This document shows positions 36,601 through 45,710 of a DNA stretch of 64,000 nucleotides, piece after piece. How positions within the stretch are numbered: position 1 is the stretch's first letter; the number at the start of each line of letters is the position of its first letter. Location: NCBI RefSeq assembly GCF_963855985.1, contig NC_087091.1:12964154-13028153 (forward strand). The letters run 5' to 3'. The notes below the pieces were generated by a model that saw only the letters and a list, made by a program, of their open reading frames with translations, was not told the origin of the DNA and searched no databases. This DNA is from Ostrinia nubilalis. Its lineage: Eukaryota; Arthropoda; Insecta; Lepidoptera; Crambidae. The translations under genes and the position numbers were made by a program.

Positions 36601-36726
36601 ACTGACTATCAACGCAAACGCAAAGATTTTGGGGAATTACAGCTCTAAGGGACACTACGCAAGCAACAACAACAACGGGCGTAAGTTTTAGTGCAAAAAT
36701 GTGCAAACGCTTGCTGAACATAACGT
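33654..36726. other. Gene-free stretch with a CpG-rich patch
   Basis: The segment 35510-35850 is CpG-rich and apparently unique. It contains TATTATAAAATAAT near 35701 and GTAAGT at 35817-35822. A plus-strand promoter with an untranslated first exon is possible, but no Inr at a suitable distance was found. Confidence 0.25.
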
Positions 36727-36830
36727 GGTACCTCCAAGGAGTACGCTTCCCACCCTTAAAGTAGCTTTTTGAACGCTGGCACCTCTAAGGAGTACGCCTC
36801 ACCCTGAAAGTCACTTTTTGGAAGCTTTTT
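36727..36830. repeat. Two-copy ~52-bp tandem duplication, diverged
   Basis: Copies start ggtacctccaaggagtacgc and ggcacctctaaggagtacgc, and both end near gctttttg or cactttttgg. It lies just upstream of a CpG-rich patch. Confidence 0.65.
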
Positions 36831-38578
36831 CACTCTGATGTGATGATGTGCCTAAACCTACTCGTACTTAACTTTTGCGGTTGCACCCCTATTCCGGAGG
36901 TAACCACACTCCCCGTGCGTACGCGTCATGTGGCGGGGCGGTTGGTATCGCGGATCTTCACGCCTCGGCGCAGCGACGCAATCGCGGCGATTGGCCGGCG
37001 CGGGCGCACGCAACAACACCTGGAATGTAATTTGCTTTTTGCACTCAGTTTTATGACCATTTTTGTGGAATTAAAAATCGGCAAGCGTTTGTTATTCAGT
37101 TTTAATATTGATGTGTTTTTTATAACCGCTAAATTGGCTGGCTTTGCGGTTTTTGGGCAGTTACCACTACATTCGCACTACCTGTTTTGCATTTATAAAT
37201 TACTGAATCAGCCACACCTTATGTATTTTACTTTGCGCCGTTCAAATCTTTCAACGTAACAGCAGCATATAACCTACACTACACTACCGACCGGTTACCC
37301 AATTCGTAGGTAGGTAAATAAGTAAGCAGTTTAGTAATAATCCCACTGACTGATGCAAGAAAACTGAAAACTCTATGAAAACTTCATACGTACCTAATTC
37401 CCATTTTCTATGTACTGACGGCAATAGAAATGGAAAATGTTAATATGAATACCCGAGGAAAAGCTATAGCTTGATTTCAAATACTGCATGCACCTAAATG
37501 ACATTAAAAAGGGAAATGCACAAATCACAGAACTTAGACTGAGCATTCGATTAACATGAACTTTAATCAATGAAGTTATGTCGGCGTCTTTGCGATTTAA
37601 CTAACCGAACAAATCCGTAAACTACGAAGAATTATGGATGTGACAAAAACTATCATACTAGATATAACCATCTAGGTATGTACTAGAGGATCCATGGGTT
37701 CTTAATGTTATGCTACGCAGAAAACTAAAAAGCTTTTTCAATGTTAGTGAACTTTCAGACCAATAAGTAACATAGTTTAACAAAATAAGCAATTATTTTA
37801 TTGTGGCAAAATAAAACAGATAAAAATAATATTATGCTGAAATTCATAAGCAATGTAAGCTTACTTAAACATCCGCTTAAATGATTCTGTGTAAGTTTTT
37901 CATTATTTTGGCTCTAGCAGGAATCGAACTGGCCGATGTTGAGGCTTATTAAACTACAGGGAATTGATATTCGTGTTAAATCACGTTAAAATATTATGAA
38001 TTCGTGAAGATAATAGTTTTTAAATAAATAAATTAATCCTTTATTTAGCAAAGATTACAACTTAGTATTGCTAGTGGTCCCCAAACTAGATTACACCTGT
38101 CTCTTGGGGATTGGAGTACGAGGCTTGAAATTAAATGGTTTTGTGTCAAAACATTGCTTAAATAAATATTAAACAGTAGCAAGTTATTATGTTATGACTT
38201 AAAAATAAGCAGTTTTTTTGTTTTTTGTGTATTTATGACCTATTCTAGGAAAATCGATTAAAAATATATATTTTCAACACGCAATGACATCGTGGTCGTG
38301 CTACGCTACTCGTAAGTATAATACATTGCTACTCGTAAGTAGGTAGGTACTATACATTATTAGGGTATACAATATTATAACAAATCCTTTAATAAAAAAT
38401 CCATACTCATATAACAATAGACTAACGTTGTTTATAAGACACCTAATTTTCTTACTCCACGTTCGCACGCGCTCGGCTAGTTACGAAGCATGTCCCGGCA
38501 GATTCTTGCTGAGTCAGCGCAGTCTCTTTAACTCTTCCCACTGATTGTTCCGTGCGGCATTGTCTGTCAATATCCCCC
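36831..38578. other. CpG-rich patch, then gene-free
   Basis: A 139-codon frame at 36840-37259 (plus) starts with MMMCLN and has no known motif; its first half is a CpG-rich patch (36890-37020) with gcgattggccggcgcg, including a CCAAT-like string. I read it as possible regulatory DNA, not a gene. On the minus strand, cagttcgattcctg near 37922-37935 resembles a tRNA B-box of a decayed SINE. Confidence 0.3.
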
Positions 38579-38887
38579 TAGGGTTGCCAGGTCTAGAAAC
38601 ACAAAAGCCGGACTCGGTGCTTAATTTGGCCGGACATTTTCCACTTAAAGTCGGACATACCTTTTTTACTAACATGCCATGTCTGGAGAAGGGGGGGTGC
38701 AATTAGTATCATAGCTCATGAGTGAGTACTATCAACTATTCGATCGGTAGCCCAACATTTTGATATGCGCATGTGTGCTCAATATTATTCGACTGGCGCG
38801 GCAGCCACATAAAAGCACTAACAAAAGCCGGACAAGAGAATATTTGGCCAAACATGTCCGGCCAAAGCCGGACACCTGGCAACCCTA
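38579..38887. mobile_element. 309-bp hAT-like MITE
   Basis: Inverted ends TAGGGTTGCCAGGT and ACCTGGCAACCCTA. Inner motifs gccggac/gtccggc are repeated in both arms. The end TAGGG fits hAT. The flanks are C-rich and an 8-bp duplication could not be settled. Confidence 0.65.
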
Positions 38888-40413
38888 CCCCCTCCCCCTC
38901 CCCCCATGTTCACCTCGCCCCCTGCAGTTAATTACTTTTCATTAGACAATAACCGCGGCCGTAGTTAGTTGGCATTGTGAAATTTATTGTGCTTTTTATG
39001 TATGGAATTTGATTGGTTCATGTTTCACAATTTGTTTGCGGTCCGGATCTTGGAGGTATTTGGAGTAGGACGACGGGTCACAAGAAAGTCCCTGGCATCT
39101 TTTATAGTTGTAGTAGAAGCTATTTTGCAATAATATTAATAGTTTGATAGTGTCCGACCGAATGTTCGGTTTCGGTTTCGTTTTCGGTTGAGTTTCGGTA
39201 AAAACACGAGTTTCGGTTTAGTTTCGTTTTCGGCGGTAAACTTGCCGAAACTACGACCGAAACCGAATGTGCATTCGGGAGTTTCCGCACTGTTATCGGT
39301 CATGTTCGGCGCGTTGAATGAGTGAATAAATTCGATCAGAGCCAATGTCGTGATTCGCTCGCTTGTTTGTTTGCTGTTAGTTTTGTTGTGGTGGCGAGTT
39401 TTCGAGTGATTTATTTTGAATTTGGTAAGTTTTATCTCGTTTTATGTCGTTATAACATAAGAGCGGGTAGTAAACATAAAAAAAATATCAATATGACTGA
39501 TAAAAGTTTAATCAAGTTTAATCTAACCTACAATTTTTTTTTGGTTCGCAAATGCTATACGTAAACAAACATTAGTTAGGTAGTTAGTAATGACTATAGT
39601 GCATTTCATGGTGATAATATTATGGATTCAGAGTTTCAAAGTTCATTTTAGTATTTATCACCGAGGTATCCAAGTGCCAAGTACAGTAGATACTAACTTA
39701 CGTACTATTAATTTTGTTTTGAGAAATTATTAAGGTAAAAGACCCGACCAATACCATGGGATGGGTTATGTAGATGTCCTGAATATTGCGGGTAATTAAA
39801 AAAAATCTAGACTATAAATCCTTCTTTTTCTTTTTTTAAACATAATTTCGCACCCTTCCTGGAATAAGTACGCAAGTGAAAAATGCCAACTTTTCAGGAG
39901 CGTAAAAAAACTGTCCTAAAAATTTATTACCATTATTAAAAATATGTGTTATACATCAAAAGATAGCTAAAAATGTCTGTGAGGGGCCTATGTATTTATA
40001 TTTAAAATACACTTAATAGGTTTTCAGAAAAACTTAAAAAAGAGCGTTGCGTACTTATTCCGCGAAACATATTTTAACACTTGTTGTTGTAATTATGAAT
40101 ATTGCATTGTTGACATGTAAAGGAATACATGCTGTTTGGTATTATTGCAGATAACCACTTATTGGCGTTCAGATTTAGTCGTGCATTCAACGTGTAAGTG
40201 TAGTTTACGTAGTTTTTCCTCGAACTATTTGTATTGAAATAAATTCGTAAAAAGGATAACGTACTTTTACCTTGTGAAAAATTACATTACTTATGGTAGT
40301 ATTTAAAATTATAGCTTTATTCAAAATCAAAAAGTTACAATATTTTTCCATAACTATATTAAAATTTTCGGAAATTGCATTTTTAGGGAGAGACAAGCTA
40401 TCAAAAGGACTAA

Positions 40414-40529
40414 TGCCCGTTTTCACCATCAATCCCTAATTTGTAAGTGACCTCTATGGTGATACATAGCAGGAATTTTGTTTTTATAGGGGTCACTTAA
40501 AAATTTGGGATTAATGGTGAAAACGGGCA
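40414..40529. mobile_element. 116-bp foldback MITE
   Basis: Ends TGCCCGTTTTCACCATCAAT and ATTAATGGTGAAAACGGGCA are inverted, with TAA on each side (40411-40413, 40530-40532). A short loop separates the arms. Confidence 0.75.
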
Positions 40530-40530
40530 T

Positions 40531-40890
40531 AAAACTCATTTTATTTTTGCAAGTAGGCTTTTATAAAGCACTTTTATAGTTAAACACTCCCCAGTATTAA
40601 CCCAACCACTGCTTCAGGACATTTTTTTTTACGGAAGCGGTAGATAGATATTTTGTAAAGTTACCATTTAAAACAGAAAATCCACAATCACCATTTGCAG
40701 ATACCAAACCGAGGAATGAACTGCCGTTTGCAGTATTTGCGGACCAATACGATCTACAATCTTTCAAGAGGAGACTAACACCTTAGAGACAATCAACGCA
40801 CCTGTAACTCACCGAGGAGCGGGTGTCTATGGGCGGCGGGTAATCACTTACCATCAGGTGATTCGTCTGCTCGTTTGCCTCCTTTCCCTT
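40531..40890 (+). pseudogene. Dispersed repeat joined to a LINE C-terminal tail
   Basis: 40531-40620 matches the start of the 10886 repeat. From about 40715 the plus strand reads RNELPFAVFADQYDLQSFKRRL, the usual end of a Jockey/CR1-type RT protein (NxLPxxV...FKxxL). The non-coding tail tcacttaccatcaggtgatt at 40846-40865 is shared with 3463-3525. 5'-truncated. Confidence 0.6.
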
Positions 40891-41883
40891 AAAAAAACCC
40901 AAAAACATAACCACACAGAGGTCCGTTCAGTTAGAAAGAAAGTTGCAGAAATCACCAGACCTGAAAAAGATTAACGAACACACAGATTTTTTTTATAAAA
41001 CAAGGTACCTACCTGAAAAAGAAAAAGGAAAAGAATGACAGTAATACTTACCTTATCATGCGGTTGTCTGGAATAATACGGTGACAACTCGCGCACGATT
41101 GTATTTGATGCTTCGTGTTAAGGTTCGATTTATATTTCACTGAATAACGAACTGCTTGTGAACCAACCCACAAGTAGTTCTCAGCTGCAAGAAGACCCGA
41201 GAAATATTATAATGAGATGAAACGTGTTTGCTTCATAGATGACATTATGAATATGATCTTCAGATTTATGTGACAAAAAATGATTCGGATTATCAGTGCA
41301 TTATTTGGAGACCGAATTACCGAGGGTACCGATTTCTATAAAATAATAAAACAACATTTTTATATCAACGCCCTTTTATCAGGAGCGGACTGGTCAATTG
41401 AAGCTATAATGCTATAATTTAATGAGAACTTACAAAGCAGATAATAATACATCTGATATGACCATCCACCAGGTTACACTTCAATACTATAATGCGAACA
41501 GGTCGCTGCCTGCTGCTCTCTTCTGAACACTATAATCCAGACCTTATAGGATAAGACCTTACAGATTTAAATACAATGTGAATATACCACAAATTGCAAA
41601 ACCAATCATGAAACGTAATATTTTATCTGATACATCTGATCAAACTTTTTGATCCCCTTGGCTGGAGCTTAGCTCCAAGTACAGTCATGGCTAAGATTCT
41701 AATGGAAATAGAATAGAAAGTATTTATTTGTTTCAAAACAAAAACTTAGGCTGATAAAAAAATAATAAGGATAGAAAGATAAGTAACTCATTAAAAAAGA
41801 TTGGATTAAGATACGGCAGGATTTGATTCATATTGATAAAATACAGATATAGATTGGTATGGGTAGAGAAAAAAAATACGTCA

Positions 41884-42106
41884 GCATCATCATTTCAGCT
41901 ACAGGACGTCCACTGCTGAACATAGGCCTCCCCCAATGACTTCCACATCGCACGGTTGGAAGCACATAGTACGCAGAACTTACGGCCGATGGGCCAGCAA
42001 GGTTATGAAGCGGAGGCCAGGTATCGTAAAACGCAGCGTTGGGACATCCACCGACAAGGTGGTCCGACGACCTGATAAAGGTAGCTGGAAGGCCAGATGC
42101 AGGCCG
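41884..42106. pseudogene. RTE-type LINE end with 5' inversion
   Basis: 41884-41960 is the RTE 3' end on the minus strand (tail catcatcatttcagctacag). 41961-42106 is the segment that should precede it, but on the plus strand (agcacatagtacgcagaact to gatgcaggcc). In the uninterrupted copy at 15662-15890 these two parts are adjacent within about six bases. One insertion with an inverted 5' part explains this better than two insertions. Confidence 0.7.
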
Positions 42107-42191
42107 AGTAAAAATACAATAATTATAATAAATTTAGCGATGCCTCTGTGAGTGCATTATACTGCAGCCGTTCACATAAGATCAACTAGAT

Positions 42192-42406
42192 CAAGGCTGC
42201 TCAACTCCAGGCTAGCGGGACACAGCGTGGCCCCCAAAAGAATTTTAAGTGGCCCGTGCATGTACAGTTTGAAAAAAAAGCACCAAATAAAAAATCCTGC
42301 CGAGCACAGTACAAACTTTAAGTTAGCTGTCAAAAATGTCGGTGACCCGTCGTTAACGACTGAATCCACCGTTTGGCCTGACTCTTCAAAAGGTTGAGCA
42401 GCCTTG
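42192..42406. mobile_element. 215-bp hAT MITE
   Basis: Inverted ends CAAGGCTGCTCAAC and GTTGAGCAGCCTTG with an exact 8-bp duplication AACTAGAT (42184-42191, 42407-42414). The interior agcgggacacagcgtggccc resembles known hAT MITEs of the 'gcgggccgcatgtggcccg' type. Confidence 0.85.
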
Positions 42407-42439
42407 AACTAGATGAAGGGTTTGAAACGAAATTAATTG

Positions 42440-43790
42440 CTAAAAAACTCAAGTGGACTCTGAAACCTGTTTTTCTTTTACTTCGTCTTGAGCTATGTGC
42501 TGCTTTGAGTAAACTGGATGAATCAAATGACAAGGAATAATGTGAAGAATACCAACCTCACAGATGTTCGCACACTATGAACAGATTTTTCTATTGTGAT
42601 CGCCTAGCTGTCTGGAGAGACGAATAGGTGGAAATCTATTATTGCAAACCGCGTCGTGGAGATGTCGAAAACGTTTATATTAATAGTGACATCATGTTAA
42701 TTCACAAGAAAGCTGACTCAGCTCCACATTTTGGATTATCAAGGCGAAACCATTGGTGAGAAAATAAGTACACAGATATTTCAATTGTGCTAAATTGAAT
42801 GCTACTGCTAAAGTAAGTACCTAATGGGAGATTTACCAGAACAGCAAGTTACTCAATCTAGACAATTCATGAACAAGGGAGACGATTTTGAAGGACCCTT
42901 TCAAATGTTGATGTCCAAGGGAACAAAACTATAGAAACCTATAATATAGTGATATTTATTGTCTGCATGACTACAAAAGTTACCCACATTGAACTCGTTG
43001 GTGACATCACTTCCGAATCCTATAAGGTTCACTTCACACTCGATCAGCCGGCGTGCAGCGATTGCGATGATGAAGATGGCGATCGATGCATTTTGTCTGA
43101 TCGCCATCACTGCACGCCGGCTGATCGCGTGTGATTGCGTTGGTTTGGCTGAACCTTTAAAGAAAGAAAGAACTATTTTTATTTGGTCCAAAACTTATAG
43201 GTGCTTTTATACGCTTTGTTGAAGAGTGACCGGACCTGTGAAGCAACCAGGATAGAAACTGTGTCTGAGCCAGGAGTTCCATAAGGTCTGGAATAATAAT
43301 GCAATTTACTGGACAAATAGGGTCAACACTAGGATATAGAAGGCACTTAATGGCACTACATTCCAGTGGCAAGTCCAATCTGTGGAGGTCTGCGGAAAGC
43401 TGGCGTCCGGTCGATCAAGTACCACCTGAAAAGAATACTGACTGCTCATCATACATACGAAAAGATGGCAATAGTTTTGTATCAGGTTGTTGCATTTTTA
43501 AACGTCTGACCATTATGTCCTTTTGATGACAATATTCCTTAAAATACATACAAATTTGTGTCATTTTATAATTAGGGACGCACCGATTGTTGCTTACTGC
43601 TTTGAAAGACGTAAAGATACATACCTTGTCACACTGGCAATACACGCAGAAGCTTATAAATGGACTCATGCGGCTCTGGAAAGATGAATATTTATCACGA
43701 TTACTACGATAACGGTTCACTGAAGAGAGAGACAGAATTTAAAATGTGTCTTGTACTCATAAAGACCGATCATTTTACCACGTTTTACCA
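42440..43790 (+). pseudogene. Decayed BEL/Pao-type retroelement pol fragment
   Basis: Short blocks in the order expected for BEL/Pao pol, in changing frames: LRLELCAALSK (about 42478-42511, start of RNase H), NRVVEMS (about 42649-42669), VCMTTKVTHIELVGDITSES (about 42960-43020, integrase core), then a block ending KYHLKRILTAHH (about 43415-43450), and LMRLWKDEYLSRLLR (about 43665-43710, integrase C-terminal region). Many stops and deletions; no LTRs or gag were found. It lies inside the 39849-44505 element. A 99-bp hairpin interrupts the integrase block. Confidence 0.65.
43035..43133. mobile_element. 99-bp near-perfect hairpin
   Basis: Arms 43035-43058 and 43110-43133 are 24-bp inverted copies with one mismatch (core gatcagccggcgtgcag). 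The loop contains a second hairpin, gatggcgatc/gatcgccatc. It interrupts a BEL/Pao integrase block, so it is probably a very small MITE. Target duplication unclear. Confidence 0.65.
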
Positions 43791-44563
43791 CCATGATTGG
43801 TACGAATTTTTGATAAACACACAGGATCTGATAGTCTTACAAGGGTATTTAGTGCAAGAAGTAGTGGTTCGGATACTTAAATGACTGAAACTAAGTTAAT
43901 TTGTGCTTTGTTAATGACTAAATTACATCTAAATAAATGTATCAATATCGGTATAAAACACAACATCGCCAAAACTTTCGTAAAATAATTAGGCAACTAG
44001 ACTTACACAAAGATAATGTACGTAGAAAATTACGTATCAATTGATAGATATTATTATTCGAATAAAAGTTTCGTGGAAGAATTACGCATCTAGACTTGCA
44101 CAAAATTACCAGCATAATGTGCCCAAAAGTTTCGTGGAAAAACTAAGCAACTAAACTTGCACCACGATACCCACCAAATAATATCCTAGAATAAGTATGC
44201 AACAATAGATACGCGAAAATATTTTTTAAAGTCTTCGTGGAAGATGTACGTAACTATTAATATGCTATTATTCATACGGAACTTTATTAAACAATTAAGT
44301 GCAAATGTATTTACTTCGTTTTTGCTATGGAAATTTAGATATTTTAATGTTGCAATATTTTACATATTTGTACATAATTTCTTCATTTTTAAGAGAAAAA
44401 TTATGAAAAAAATTGACAATATATATTACCTCCTTCTTGATTTTTTAGTGCAATAAAAAAAATATCGCACAAGTGGACTTGCATACTTATTCCAGGGGGG
44501 GTGCGATTTGATACCTTTTAGAGTAAAAAGGCGCTTTATAAGTTCAATTTTAATGCATTTTAA

Positions 44564-45520
44564 CCTTTAACTATAGTCGTGAAAAAATAATCACACTCCC
44601 ATGGACGTCGGGTCTCACAGACCCCTATCTAAAATTCTTCATAATTTCATATCTGAACCAATTTGAATTTATCAAAGAGTTGATATATATCTAATAACTA
44701 TTAATAAAGGATCTAGTAGTAAATGTAATCAATTTTTAATCATTATTTAATTTATTTTTTGGCAAATTTAAAAAACATAGACATTTTTCAGTGTTAATTG
44801 ACTTAGCATCACATATAGGCTCCTTAATTACAGTCGATTAATAATAAATCAAACAAATATATTTTTCCTTGCTAATTAATAACCGTGTAACATAAAAACA
44901 TAAACAGAATTTCTGAAAGACATAAAATAAAGATTTTGACAAGGGTTAAACTTACAAAAATTATAAACAGTGGCCTAGAACACTAAAGACAAATTATCTC
45001 TACAGGCATGTGTCATCTTTCTTTGAGAGCTTTGATAGGCAAAATATACACCATTCAGAATCGGAATCTGCAGCAATGGTACCTTCTAAGACATCTAAAC
45101 TCAAAAGAAGGATCGTCTACAAGTAAAACCTTACTTCTGGAATCTTACTTAGATAGTTGGGCTAATAATATAGCTGATGTACTCAGATACTTTCTACCAT
45201 TATGTATTCTTAAACTAAAACAATTTACAACATATTATAATGATATACTATAAAAAAATTATAGTTGACAAGTCACATCCATACAAGTATGTTTATATGG
45301 AAATTATAGTCATCGGGTCTCCCAGACCCCGATAAAAGTTTGAATGGTTATTACTCACGTAATAAGTGCCGAAAGACGCGATTTTATGCCTCCTCGGTCC
45401 TAACACAGTTAAAACTGAAGCTACTGAGATGGTCGAGAGCAGCACGTGGTGGGAAGGTATTTAAACCGAGAAATTGAAAAGGGTGGTGGGCCTCTGAGAC
45501 CCGACGTCCATAGTTAAAGG
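44564..45520. mobile_element. TTAA-flanked piggyBac-like element
   Basis: TTAA on both sides (44560-44563, 45521-45524). Inverted ends CCTTTAACTAT, then atggacgtcgggtctca in both arms (44601-44617 and, reversed, near 45496-45512). The palindrome gggtctcmcagacccc occurs at 44610-44625 and 45315-45330. An internal frame near 45015-45120 reads SSFFESFDRQ then HSESESAAMVPSKTSKLKRR, acidic then basic, vaguely like a piggyBac N-terminus; no catalytic domain. Probably non-autonomous. Confidence 0.7.
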
Positions 45521-45710
45521 TTAAAGAGAAAACAATAAAGACTGTCTGATTATAATAACGTTTTCTTTATTTTTCCCTCAAAATATGAGCCTTGTAAGGA
45601 AGTTTCGGTTTCGGTTTCGGTTTCGGCCGAAATAGACACCGTTGCCGAAATTCGTTTTCGGTTTCGGTTTCGGTCGTAAAACTAGTTTCGGTCGGACACT
45701 ATAGTTTGAT

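Larger units (their letters stand above)
39849..44505. mobile_element. 4.7-kb TIR element nested in the hAT
   Basis: Left end CGCACCCTTCCTGGAATAAG then TACGCAAGT; right end, on the other strand, CGCACCCCCCCTGGAATAAG then TATGCAAGT. ATTT flanks both sides (39845-39848, 44506-44509), a probable 4-bp duplication. The GGAATAAGTAYGCAA motif recurs subterminally in both directions (near 40047 and 44190), and related cgtggaa...cttgcac repeats fill 43970-44240. No transposase is left. The middle holds other repeats: 40414, 40531, 41884, 42192 and 42440. Confidence 0.65.
39148..45701. mobile_element. hAT element expanded by nested insertions
   Basis: Inverted ends TAGTGTCCGACCGAA (15 bp perfect) and an exact 8-bp duplication TAGTTTGA (39140-39147, 45702-45709) define it. 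Both ends hold arrays of ggtttcggttttcgg-type repeats. The TAGTG end and 8-bp duplication are diagnostic of the hAT superfamily. Removing 39849-44505 and 44564-45520 leaves about 0.94 kb, so the element itself was a short non-autonomous one. Near the left end, tttggtaagt looks like a splice donor left over from an ancestral transposase gene. Confidence 0.85.

Noticed and set aside
36840..37259. 139-codon frame as a host gene
   Set aside because: No recognisable domain, composition changes sharply halfway, and the first half is a CpG-rich patch.
39150..39345. Frame rich in RNRNR/KPKPK (also at 45578-45805, minus strand) as protein repeats
   Set aside because: They are translations of the ggtttcgg arrays at the two ends of the hAT element.
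42440..43790. An intact LTR retroelement
   Set aside because: Only short pol-like blocks remain; no LTR pair, primer-binding site or gag could be found.
14018..45520. Common origin of the two TTAA elements because both are 957 bp long
   Set aside because: Apart from the first bases of the ends, the sequences do not match; the equal length is treated as chance.
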